Assembly: GCF_040712315.1 (NCBI RefSeq)
Contig: NC_134015.1
Span: forward strand, 4,542,945-4,606,944
Direction of reading: 5' to 3'
DNA from: Castanea sativa
Taxonomy: Eukaryota > Streptophyta > Magnoliopsida > Fagales > Fagaceae
DNA length: 64,000 nucleotides
In this document: in pieces, positions 48,753-58,309 of the stretch
How positions within the stretch are numbered: the first letter of the stretch is position 1
Layout of the letters: every line of letters starts with the position of its first letter
The notes under the pieces: generated by a model
Seen by the model: the letters and a program-made list of their open reading frames with translations, nothing else
What the model was told of the DNA's origin: nothing
Databases searched by the model: none
Made by a program: the position numbers and the translations under genes

Positions 48753-48882
48753 CCTTACTTTTCAGTAAGTATAATTATTCTCATCAGAGTGAGAAGGAAT
48801 AATAAGAGAGTGTCCGTATTCCATGACAACAGGGGTCAAGGATCAGCTCAGAGATCAAAAGATCTACACACAAGAGCTACCT

Positions 48883-48894
48883 GCTCTGATACCA
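48883..48894 (-). other. Primer-binding site (initiator tRNA-Met)
   Basis: TGGTATCAGAGC on the minus strand, two bases inside the 5' LTR. This is the standard plant copia primer site. Confidence 0.92.
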
Positions 48895-48896
48895 CT

Positions 48897-49740
48897 TGTT
48901 GAGTTATTTAGACCCCTTAAACCACAATTGGATTAACCTAGTTAACAAGCTAAGTTATTACTTAGTCCAAATTTCAGATCTAGGTTAACACAATCATACA
49001 ATCATATCAATGTAAAGTGCGGAATATAAAAACACAAAGATATGATGACCTAGGAAAACCAAACCGGTAAAAAACCTGGGGAGGATTTAACCTAGTTATT
49101 CTCAAGGTAAACCTGAATCCACTATGAAAGAATCGAAGTTGTACAATAGCGACTTAGACCACTAACATCCTATTGCTACCCACTAGTAGAAATTTACTGA
49201 CATGACCACGTATAAGCTTTGAGACCACGGACTCCTTCTTTCTTGGATTCTCCAGCAAGTACAAGTATTCCTGCTTGTGTATCTTGAAGCTCTTACGGCA
49301 GCAACTGAACGATCATGAAGCTCTCGAAGAAATCTCCTTCTTGATAATCCTAAACTTGTGTGAAGGCAAGTACCTCTCAAATCTCACAAGAGATTCACAC
49401 AAATAGTAATATAAGCAACCACAAAAACGTGACTAGGGTTTGCCTTTTATACCTAGGGCAAAATATAAAACCCTACGCGTGATATAGGCTTAAGGCTGAG
49501 TTGGAAATTCTACAGAAAAAACGATCTGCACGACTTTCAATAGGTCGAGTCTAATTCTCGATCGATCGAGTCAGATAGAAATGCACAGTAACTTCTGCAG
49601 TTAACTCGATTCCAACTTTACATTAAAAACATACTTTGAACAAGTCTAAAACATAACTAGACACCTGTTTTGATCATGGTTTGCCAACAATACATATTAG
49701 AGTTCTAGTACATTAGTTTCTAAGTACTTAGAACCTAACA
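48897..49740 (-). repeat. 5' LTR of the copia-type element
   Basis: 844 bp, start TGTTGAGTTA, end AACCTAACA on the plus strand; partner of 42821-43664. It abuts the primer-binding site. Confidence 0.93.
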
Positions 49741-49929
49741 ACTTACAACGCAATAAAATAATATAAATATCATATAATCAACTACCACAACTACCACGCA
49801 ACAACCATGGCAACCATCGCCACAGCCATAGCCATTGACACCACCACCCACAACCACAGCTCCTAACCACCATAACCCCACCTTATGTTTCATTTCTATT
49901 TGTCATCTGAAACAAAGATCCAATTAGTC

Positions 49930-50100
49930 AATGATTAAGGCATGCCTGGTGGTTTTAATTTTTCTATGTTCTTTAACTCATAAACATATTAAGGTATGTC
50001 ATAAAGCTTCAAATTGCTCAATGATTAAAGTTACCCACTATCGGTGCATTTGGAGCAAGGTGACTAGGCCTCATTGTTACGGTGGCATTGTATTGTTTTG
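49930..50100. repeat. Duplicated segment (partner 39130-39320)
   Basis: CAATGATTAAGGCATGCC, GGTGCATTTGGAGCAAGGTG and TAGGCCTCATTGTTAC match the 3' flank of gene C. No ORF of interest. Confidence 0.75.
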
Positions 50101-50173
50101 TGTGCTTGACCAGTTGACTCCTTGCGTGGTTCTTTGAAATGATTACGTTAAGACAAAAATGGAGAAAGAAAAG

Positions 50174-50958
50174 GATTGAAAATAGTATCTTCCTCGATTT
50201 CTTACGTGGACTCACGTTTGTTGGCAAAAGGAAATGACCTTTCGGCAAAATTGATTGATTAATTGAGCAAGATGCCCGGACTAGCCTTTTTAGGATATTC
50301 ACTTTTACGCAAGTTGCACTTTTGTCGTCTTGTGGTTTGATTAAATTACTTGTAAATTCACCTCCAAAACTTAATAAAAATAACTTTATAGTAACAACAT
50401 CGTAGTGTTGGTGTGGTAGTCATTTCACAAGTATAAATGTATATAGCGTGTAGAGATAACAGCCGAGGTTTAGGTTTTCAAAAAAAATCTTTACATACAT
50501 GTACACTTAAATTAAATGAGAGTAAAAATTCTATCTTATTTATAAAATAAAAAATTAAAAAAAAAAAAGATTGAAAATAGTATCTTCCTCGATTTCTTAC
50601 ATGAACTCTCGTTTGTTGGCAAAAAGAAACGACCTTTCGGCAAAATTGATTGATTAATTGAGCAAGATGCCCGGAATAGCCTTTTTAGGATATTCACTTT
50701 TACGCAAGTTGCACTTTTGTCGTCTTGTGATTTGATTAAATTACTTGTAAAAACATCTCCAAAACTTAATAAAAATAACTTTATAGTAACCACATCATAA
50801 TTTTGGTGTTATAGTCACTCTATAAGTATAAATATATATAACATATGGAGATAAGGATCGAGGTTCCAAGCCTCCAAAAGAATCTTTACACACATATATA
50901 CTTAAATTAAATTATAGTAGAAATTCTATCTTATATATAAATAAATAAAAAAATAAAA
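50174..50958. repeat. Tandem duplication, 395-bp unit
   Basis: GATTGAAAATAGTATCTTCC at 50174 recurs at 50569. The units share GACCTTTCGGCAAAATTGAT, GAGCAAGATGCCCGGA and TTTTACGCAAGTTGCACTTT. Second-unit divergence rises toward the right end. Short minus-strand ORFs in each unit (50018-50302 and 50536-50793) are parallel frames across the repeat and not convincing genes. Confidence 0.92.
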
Positions 50959-51504
50959 TTTATGGTAACATATGGGACAGTATATGATAGTAAGAGAAAT
51001 ATTTGTTTCGCACACATTTTTACACACAAAAATTACATTGAAATCTCACGAGCGTATAAAAGTATATACAACGAAGTGTGTAATAAACAATACCTAATAG
51101 TTTCTAAAAAGAGCAATACTCATGTAATATTAATTCTTTAGCAAAGAGTGAGTGAAGTTTCTACTTTCGGTAGCTGATTATTAAATTGATTCGGTAACGC
51201 AGAGCCTAGAGGATAGTTTCCTTGCGGCCTTGGTTAAGAACCTTTTCTTTTCTTTTCTCTTCTTTTCTTTGAGAAAAGTTTAAGGACTTTGAATGACCAG
51301 GAATTGAAGAGACCAACCGATTGCCTTACAAGTTGCAAGAATAAAGTCAAGGAAAATCTAGAACTAACCTCTACGTTTAAAGTTGTTCTTGACACGTTTC
51401 TAAAGCTATCACGATTCATATGCCTGCATGCATGGCATTATCATTTTTAAAATAAAATTATTGTAGCTTCTTATTATTCTTGTAATCAGTAGGTTCAATA
51501 CTCC

Positions 51505-51798
51505 TAGGATAACATTTTTAAATTAATAGAAAAGCCTCTAAAATTAACTAGTATGAAGTCCTCTTTTCTAATAAAAAGTACAACAGATGATTCAAAATTT
51601 TAAACTCAGATTTCTTCTGCATAATAAATACAGGATAATAACATTAAGCCATAGGATAACATTTTTAAATTAATAGAAAAGCCTCTAAAATTAACTAGTA
51701 TGAAGTCCTCTTTTCTAATAAAAAGTACAACAGATGATTCAAAATTTTAAACTCAGATTTCTTCTGCATAATAAATACAGGATAATAACATTAAGCCA
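51505..51798. repeat. Apparently exact tandem duplication, 147-bp unit
   Basis: TAGGATAACATTTTTAAATT at 51505 recurs at 51652, and I find no difference over 147 bp through CAGGATAATAACATTAAGCC. It is either a very recent duplication or an assembly artefact. Confidence 0.92.
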
Positions 51799-51976
51799 TT
51801 AGATTTTTGTTAGTATATAGTAAAATTGGATAGGTTGATGATTTTGAGTGAGATCAGTTGATGGGAGATTTGTTCTTGGACTAAAATGAAAGCTTTTTTT
51901 CTTTAAATAAATAATTATAAAAGAAGAAGAAGAATTCTTCGTTGGAAATTTCATTGTCCAAGTCTTTGACCATTTT

Positions 51977-52390
51977 GTGAGAGGGAGACTCCAAATTCAA
52001 CAGTGTGTCGGTGGGTTGGGTGGAAATTTATTTTTAGTCAGCCCTACATTGGATGACTTTATTTTGTGTCAGCCTTGGAAATTCCATAAAAAAGTCTTGC
52101 GTATATGTGACAGTAGAGCAATGCTAGTGTTAAAAATATGCCTTTCAAAATATAGTTATCTAGTGATTTCAATCCAATCGAGGGATAATTTGAGAAATAT
52201 CAATTTTTCTCTTATGAAACTCTATCTAGAGTGTATCACAAACATTCTTAAGGCTGATTTTGATGGTCATGCTACTAAGTTTACTTTTCAAAGTAGTCAT
52301 GGAATGGATTATTTCTTGAACCGACATGATCGATGTTGTTCCTGGCATTTCATAGGAGATGAAACTCGCTTGAAGGGGCAGATCAAATGA
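51977..52390 (+). CDS. Hypothetical ORF, 137 residues, unknown
   Basis: An open frame with mixed composition (PWKFHKKVLRICDSRAM, HGMDYFLNRHDRCCSWHF, GDETRLKGQIK). The last third is duplicated at 31000-31210, where it has stops, so if it ever coded it is not preserved. No signal peptide, no domain I recognise, no obvious splice context. It could be an exon fragment of a decayed gene or a chance ORF. Confidence 0.25.
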   Translation: MRGRLQIQQCVGGLGGNLFLVSPTLDDFILCQPWKFHKKVLRICDSRAMLVLKICLSKYSYLVISIQSRDNLRNINFSLMKLYLECITNILKADFDGHATKFTFQSSHGMDYFLNRHDRCCSWHFIGDETRLKGQIK

Positions 52391-53054
52391 CTAAGTACGG
52401 TATGAGTTTACTCACCAGAATTTTAATGGAAGTTACAATACCAGAGGTTAAATAGGGGAAAGAAAGGGGTTGGGAGTGTGTAGAGGTTAATGCTCTAATT
52501 CTAAGATATAGAGGTTAATCAACAAAGTGATTATGCAACAAATATTTAATCATTTGAGTTGATTGTAACCAATGCCACGTATTGGCCCTAATATGTGACG
52601 TGTGAGAGTGCACCAAATTATGATGTGATGACCTATTACAACCACACAATAACACCAAAAACTACAATTTTTTAAACACTAAGTTTTCTTGGGTTGTCTT
52701 CTACCAAGGGTGGAGGGGTGAAAGTGAAACTGTGAAAGAAATTACTTTTATGATCTCCTAAACTTATCTATATTATCCCGTACTGGCATAAGAGCCCAAA
52801 ATTCTTCCTCACTCAAAATGTTTTGTACTCTATTTGTTTCTAGTCTAGCCAGAGAAGTACATGGTGTATCGCAAAGAATCTTTTGGAAACCATTAAGGCC
52901 GGCCAGGATTCTCCTTTGTCAGTAAAAAATGCTATCTTGAATGGATTTTATAAATGAATAGTCTAGAGCCAAATACATATAGAATCATAATTACCAAATT
53001 TAAAATTTAGTTTTTAAAAAAAATATTTATATTATGTTACTTTTTTGTGCAACA

Positions 53055-53217
53055 TTTTTTTTTTTGAGATAGAGTTTTAACTTATTGAGTCCGCTCTTAA
53101 TGATAGCTTTTTATCATTAGACCAAGACACCAATCAATTTTTGGTATAGACAGGAATTGAACCCCAGATCTCTTATTTAACCATCAAAAATTTTACCAGT
53201 TGAACTAACTAGAACCC
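53055..53217 (-). mobile_element. tRNA-derived SINE (possibly dimeric)
   Basis: On the minus strand it starts GGGTTCTAGTTAGTTCAACT. It has a box-A-like TTAGTTCAACTGG and, about 45 bp later, a box-B-like GGTTCAATTCC. A second tRNA-like part follows (GGTGTCTTGGTCTAATGATA), and it ends in an A-run (plus-strand T-run 53055-53065). This is the organisation of a pol III retroposon. No protein is encoded. The target duplication was not resolved. Confidence 0.7.
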
Positions 53218-53404
53218 ACTTTTTATGCAACTATTGATTACTAATAATAATACTTTGATTTTGACGGTGCAAACTTAAATTGATTTCGTCAGGAGCATGA
53301 ATAAGCATTCACAAAAGTTGGAAGGAAGACCAGGAAATAATGAAGAAGATATTACCAAAAGTGAATACAAAATGCGTAATGCATGATAGCACAATTCCAG
53401 ACAC

Positions 53405-53785
53405 CCTTTTTCATAAGCAATTAAGCATTCAACTTTTGTATTTTTTATATCTTGAAAATATGTGGTTGTGCAAGAACGTACGGTCTAAAATATTGTTCTT
53501 TTTCTCATTTTGATTTCGATATTTTGTTTAAAAGCTTGAAGTTAAAGATAAAACCCTAGAGCTAGATATCTTAATTTTTATAAGTTCTACAAAACCAACT
53601 AGTGGTGATAACTGATTAGGTTAAGCCAATATTGTTCACTTTCAGAGGCTTAAGTGAAGAGTAATGGAAGAGTGAGAGATTAAGGCAGGTAACCTCTTCT
53701 AATTCCAAAGGATTGAAAACTCATCCATCCATTAACTTGCTTGTGCTAAGTTTGACAAAGATAAACTTCTAATTATGGCCTGGTG
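53405..53785. repeat. Duplicated gene-flank segment (partner 28400-28780)
   Basis: Collinear matches listed under 28400-28780. It is the distal 5' flank of gene B. Confidence 0.75.
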
Positions 53786-53793
53786 CCCCTTGA

Positions 53794-54706
53794 CAGGGGC
53801 GGAGGGAGGGAGGGAGGGAGGGGGGGGGGGGGCAGGTGTCCCCTGAACTTTCAAAATTTTTACACATAATATAATACATTGGTATGTTCTAGAATATGGA
53901 GTGGACAAAGTGGTAGTAGAGAAAAGTAAAAAGAAAAGTCAAAAGTGAAGATAGAGATCAAAGAGAAAGGAAATAATACGTTTGTGAAGAAAAAAAGAAT
54001 AAAGAAATGTGTGGATGAAGAAAAAAAAGATAAGGGAAAAATAAAATAAAGAATAAGAAATTAAAATTAAGAAATGCTACTACAATATTTTTACAATACT
54101 TTTATAATAAATCTTAAGTGTAAGGTTGTTACTAGCTAATACTAATGGAAAAAAAAAATTTAAGTGGTGTGTCTGAATTAAAAATCAATAGCAACTTACC
54201 ACACATGATTTGTTGTGAAAGTATTGTACAAATGTTGGAAACACGACCCTTCATGTTAACATTAGATGATTCTACAAGTCATTATATTATTGCCACAAGT
54301 GCTCCACTAGATTTGTAAAAAAAATACTAGTGAAAAAAAATAATTTAAGTGATGTATTTAAATTAAAATCAATAACAACTTACCACACATGATTTATTAT
54401 AAAAGTATTGTACAAATGTTGGGAACATTGCAATTCATATTAACATTAGATGATCCTACAAGTCATTATATTATTGCCACAAGTGCTCCACTAGATTTGT
54501 TAAAAAAATATCTCCACCTGTCTCTTTTTCGATTCTTTTACCATACCAGTTTTTAAAACCATGATTTTATGCTAGATTCTATATGGTAATTACATTAACA
54601 TATAGTTGTTTATTTATTTTGTTATTAGTATTGATAAATTTTTTTAAATTCATTTTTTTACTTTTAATCTTGCCCCTCCTGACCTAGATTCCTAGTTTCG
54701 CCACTG
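53794..54706. mobile_element. Non-autonomous hAT element (913 bp, TSD CCCCTTGA)
   Basis: Left CAGGGGCGGAGGG and right TTTCGCCACTG are inverted. A perfect 8-bp duplication, CCCCTTGA, flanks it at 53786-53793 and 54707-54714. It holds a GGAGGGAGGG/G-run near the left end, two copies of a ~200-bp repeat (CTTACCACACATGATTT at 54197 and 54380), and a relic of the ATGGTTTTAAAAACC Mutator-like right end (TTTTTAAAACCATGATTTTA, 54550-54571). No transposase. Confidence 0.9.
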
Positions 54707-54917
54707 CCCCTTGAGATATCTTAATTTTGCCTATAAATATTAAGTTAATATAAGAATGCAAAATTAAAAACATGTTGAACAATGAATAATATTGATGGAT
54801 CTTTCATTTTTTCTAGCAATGGCCAGCCATTCCAGTTTGTGGAAAAAGAAAAACTACTAGAACAACAAAATCCAGATGTGTGCGTGTTTTGCTGCTTTTG
54901 CATGCCAAAGTTGTTTC

Positions 54918-55127
54918 TCACAAAGGAAAATCTATAGCGGTCGATTTTGTGATGTCTAGTGACTCATCTGGTCCCACTCGCCCACAATAAGGAATATCAT
55001 CCCAAGTTCTTACATCAAAAGACACTTCTAAAGCTCTTCTCTCGTCTACTTTTATAGCTTCCGCAACCAAATTGAATTCTTCAAATCTTTGAATGAATAT
55101 CAAAAGCTCAAAAGGCATCCGCACCAC
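54918..55127 (-). CDS. Hypothetical minus-strand ORF, 69 residues
   Basis: Reads PFELLIFIQRFEEFNLVAEA, ALEVSFDVRTWDDIPYCG and VGPDESLDITKS. Composition is protein-like and more balanced than neighbouring chance ORFs, but I recognise no domain. It sits about 330 bp upstream of gene B, facing away. It may be a decayed gene fragment. Confidence 0.25.
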   Translation of the reverse strand: MVRMPFELLIFIQRFEEFNLVAEAIKVDERRALEVSFDVRTWDDIPYCGRVGPDESLDITKSTAIDFPL

Positions 55128-55290
55128 TAGTGACTAGTCTACTAACTCTACTATTTCTTAGAAAAGTAAAACCCTAATTGTTACATACACATCTTTTGGA
55201 CGAAATCGTGAGTTAAAAAAATATGATCTGATAATATATGCGTAATAGAGCAAGTGTTACAAACAGCACTACCCCAAAATGAAAAAGTAA

Positions 55291-55376
55291 CACGTGTCCA
55301 TCAACCACCTCACTATAAATCCACATGACTGTACAACTCCTAGGGATCTAACTTCCTCCTTTCCAATACTATAAAT
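55291..55376 (+). promoter_or_regulatory. Gene B promoter: G-box/ABRE-like CACGTG and duplicated TATA boxes
   Basis: AACACGTGTCC at 55289-55299 contains a perfect G-box (CACGTG 55291-55296) of the ABRE type. Two TATAAAT boxes follow at 55314-55320 and 55370-55376. Each lies in a 56-bp tandem duplicate (CTATAAATC.ACATG.TTGTAC.AATCCTAGG). Known G-box/ABRE elements bind bZIP factors in ABA and stress responses; regulation here is inferred. Confidence 0.5.
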
Positions 55377-55461
55377 CTACATGCTTGTACAAATCCTAGG
55401 TATCTCACCTCCTCATCTTTCCAACTCTCTTTTACTCTCTAAAGCCTTCCTGCAGAGAAAA

Positions 55462-58069
55462 ATGTATAGGTCTCAGCCATGTCTTCAAGGGTTATCCCTC
55501 ATCTTCTTGGTTCCACTGTTTTTCAATTTCCATGCCTCATATGGTGATGTTGGCACTGCAGCCCTATGTTCTCCCCCATATCTACCCACAGCATGTTATG
55601 GAAGCGATGCATCTCAGTTCCCATCTAGCAAATTCTTCGCGGCAGCCGGTCATGGAATATGGGACGAAGGTGCAGCATGTGGGAGGCAGTACTCTGTGAG
55701 GTGCATCAGTGATTCAACACCAGATGCTTGTAACCAAAACCAGACAATTCAGATCACGATTGTTGATCATATTGGTCAAGAAGCTTCTGTCCCGTCAGCT
55801 TACAACACCACCGTGTTCTTGTCTGCGACAGCTTTCAGGACCATTGCAAATTCATCTACTACTTCTTCTCCCTATATCAATATAGAATTTCAACAGTAAG
55901 CTTCTTCAAAACCCTTCTCTGTTATATATATAGATATGCCATACAGTGAAATTCATCTGAATAATTCCTATAGTTGTTTTCTTTTTCTTTTTTCTTGTAA
56001 GGTATGAATGTAAAACCTATTTTAACTGCACCTCCCCTTATTTCTGAACTGAAGTTCAGGATGAATAAAGTTTTATTTGCTCTAATGGAGTTTTTTTTTT
56101 TTTTTTACTTAAATAAATTATGTTATCGGTGATCACTATCACCTTCTTGTTATTAGTTTTATTTATACTTTCTACTTCTTGTTCAAAAATTATATCATAA
56201 ATTCAACATATGCACCCTCTCTCTTTGATAGGGCGTTGATTTCACAGCTATGTGGATCCGCTGTGAGTGAAAGAAGAAATATTGTATCCCCAACATGAGA
56301 TACATTCTGGTTTTTGTTGTCCTTCAACCCTCATTGGAGAGTTTTTTCTTTTTTGTATAACTGAATTTGGAAGATTTGCATACATTTCGTGTAGGGTGTG
56401 ATATGTGGGAAATATCAGCTTTTGTTTCTCTAACAAACATTTTCTTTTAACATTTTTTTTTTATGCAAAAATCTTTTTACAATATGATTATATACTATAT
56501 AGTGATAATTCGTCATAGGAAGGAGTAGCAGTTCAGCATTATCCTCTTTAGTCAAGTTTATCATTGGATCTCATTTCTTAAAAATTTAAATGGAAGTAAT
56601 TGATGTGACAAATAAAATATACATTAAAATGTTATTATAGAAAGTGCAAAATTTTGAACTAAAGTTAGTATTAATTATTAATTCTATTAAAAGTTTTATA
56701 GACGTGAGAGTACATACTTAAAGATGAAATTGAGAGGCTTAAGAGATGAAATTGAGTTGATTTTCGAAGTTGAGTGACTAAATTGACATACTTAATAATT
56801 AAGAGACTTAATTGATTTTTTCTCAATATTCAACCTATATTTTATCATTTTTTACAATATGACTAGGCTCAGTTTATCTCTATTATATTATTTCATATAG
56901 TTGATTACAATTTATTTATTCAATAAATTATAAAATATATCTATCATAAAAAATTATGAAATATACATAGATATGCTCCTAAAATTTTGTTTTATACTTA
57001 GATCTACTCCTAAAAAATGGATTGTTCCTCTTAATTAGTGTGATGGAAATGGATTTATTTTCATTGTGCCAAAATAAGTTTTTTTTTTTTTTTATATGTT
57101 GTGCAAAATTATAGTTTTTCCTTTAAAAAAATGAGTTACTCAAATTTTGTATGATATCTTTCCACCTCAAATTTTGTACGATATCTTTCCACTTGACCCA
57201 ACACAACCACATCATGTCAAATCATTGAACTCATCAGAGATTTAGTATCCGTTTGGGAATAACTTATCTATCTTTTGTTGAAATTGTGTTAAAGTATGTT
57301 TGTACTTAAAAAAAAATTGAAAAAGTGAAAAAATGTAGAAAAAAAACTGGATTTAAAAAAGTGTAAATAAAAGTTAAAAACTAAGTTTATAATCTAAACA
57401 GACATTTAGGGTCCGTTTGGATACAGCTGAAAACTGAAAACTGAAAACACTGTAGCAAAATAATTTTTAAATGTGTGAATAGTAGTGTGGGTCCCATTTT
57501 TAATTTTAAAAAATCTGAAAAGTACATGAACAGTGCACCACTGTGCGGTTACTGTTCACGCACAGTGGTGAACAGTACATGCTGTCTCTGTTGGAACATG
57601 TGCGCAGGAAGGGAAAAAAAAAAAAAAAAACTCAAACGCCAGACGCCAGACGCAGACTCCCTATCCAAACTCAGCTTTAGTATAAAAAAAAATTATAAAA
57701 ATTCTTTAAAAAAAAAAGCTATCTTTTTGAATAGACCATCCAACAAACTCTCTATTTAATTTTTTGGTGTACTTTATGTTGATATTGCTTTTGTGTTATA
57801 GATATGAAGTTCAGCCTATTGATCTAAACATGGAGGGGAGAAAAAACCAATCCTTATCCAACTCAACATTTTCAGCATTGATCAAAGAGCAATCTGTACC
57901 CCATAAAGGAGAGATTTCAAGAGATCCGCCAGTTTTGTATTCCCCACCTTCTCACATCAGAAATCATGAGATCAATGCTGATCAGAGGATTCATGGTGGT
58001 GAATATGTTTCACTTGATAAAGGTAAAGTCCCACCTTCTGCCCCTAATCCAACCACCCATGGGCCATGA
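55462..58069 (+). CDS. EG45-like/plant natriuretic peptide-like protein with IDA-like C-terminal tail, copy B (2 exons)
   Basis: Exons 55462-55895 and 57802-58069 (intron 1906 nt, GT-AG, phase 2) encode 233 residues. I chose the ATG at 55462 because it aligns with the starts of A and C (GAGAAAAATG); an upstream in-frame ATG at 55381 would spoil the signal peptide. Residues 1-28 are a signal peptide (LIFLVPLFFNFHASYG). The barrel follows with GTAALCSPPY, ACYGSDASQ, GAACGRQYSVRC, IQITIVDH, VFLSATAFRTIAN and YINIEFQ. A fifth cysteine replaces the Tyr of YSPPY. The tail has MEGRKNQ, IKEQSVPHKGEI, YSPPSH, IHGGEYVS and LDKGKVPPSAPNP, then TTHGP. Retention of the intron stops at TAA 55897, giving 145 residues. 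Role as a secreted stress or water-balance signal is by family; the tail function is unknown. Confidence 0.82.
55896..55901 (+). promoter_or_regulatory. Splice donor overlapping in-frame stop (gene B)
   Basis: CAACAGTAAGC reads Gln-Gln-stop unspliced and A|GTAAGC as donor. The acceptor TTATAG ends at 57801. Joining the exons keeps the frame (702 nt, a multiple of three). Confidence 0.7.
56100..57411. other. Intron of gene B with MITE-like insertions
   Basis: The first part matches the intron of pseudogene A (see 6310-6953, 10780-10850 and 11884-12100). A sequence resembling a small MITE, GTATCCGTTTGGGAATAACT to ATCTAAACAGACATTTAG, lies at about 57247-57411. A 25-bp local duplication (CAAATTTTGTACGATATC) is at 57133-57190. 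Confidence 0.5.
57412..57683. mobile_element. MITE-like element in gene B intron
   Basis: The left GGGTCCGTTTGGATACAG and right TATCCAAACTCAG are inverted, with an internal hairpin-prone CACTGTGCG...CGCACAGTG at 57539-57567. It ends about 120 bp before the exon-2 acceptor, so it could affect splicing. Boundaries are approximate. Confidence 0.5.
58013..58051 (+). other. IDA/EPIP-like peptide motif in gene B tail
   Basis: Residues 216-228, LDKGKVPPSAPNP, five residues before the C-terminus. It aligns with LGRGPVPPSAPNP of copy C and LEKGLVPPSAPN of relic A, while the residues between KGEI and this motif differ in length. The short C-terminal extension is typical of peptides released from a precursor end. 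Confidence 0.55.
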
Positions 58070-58297
58070 TGCCATTGAAAACCCCTGATCAGATGGGTAG
58101 TGGTGCAAAATATCCATTTTCTAGTTATGCTTAAAACTTGTTGCTTTGATGTTGTTTCTCTAGAGCATGATTTTTTTTTTAAGTATGTGTATATGGTTGT
58201 GTACTAGAATTTTCCCATGATGAAAGGGTAATGTTTTGAATTGAAATCGTAACTTAAAATCATGATTTCATATAATTGTGTACAATAACAAGTGTGG

Positions 58298-58303
58298 AAT
58301 AAA
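58298..58303 (+). terminator. Possible polyadenylation signal of gene B
   Basis: AATAAA 229 nt after the stop, T-rich upstream. Other T-rich signals are closer, so the true site is uncertain. Confidence 0.35.
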
Positions 58304-58309
58304 CATCAC

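Larger units (their letters stand above)
42821..49740 (-). mobile_element. Complete non-autonomous copia-type LTR retrotransposon (6920 bp) lacking pol
   Basis: Two 844-bp LTRs (42821-43664 and 48897-49740) start TGTTGAGTTATTTA and end CCTAACA, flanked by GCTTA and ACTTA (one mismatch). Read on the minus strand, the order is: 5' LTR, primer-binding site TGGTATCAGAGC (48883-48894, complementary to initiator tRNA-Met), gag (47119-48752), about 1.3 kb non-coding, a plant-transposon-type ORF (44269-45279), polypurine tract AAAGGGGAAG (near 43666-43677), 3' LTR. No protease, integrase, reverse transcriptase or RNase H is present. LTRs differ by several percent, mostly transitions, so the insertion is not recent. 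Mobility would need enzymes supplied in trans. Confidence 0.92.

Noticed and set aside
55381..55461. Upstream ATG extending copy B by 27 residues
   Set aside because: The extension has no counterpart in A or C, lies next to the second TATA box, and would place the signal peptide internally.
57764..58069. Exon 2 as a stand-alone small secreted peptide gene with its own hydrophobic start (also 36707-37129)
   Set aside because: The hydrophobic residues come from the polypyrimidine tract before a good acceptor, differ completely between B and C, and in C cross a GT microsatellite. The conserved part begins exactly at the acceptor. It remains an alternative if transcripts start inside the intron.
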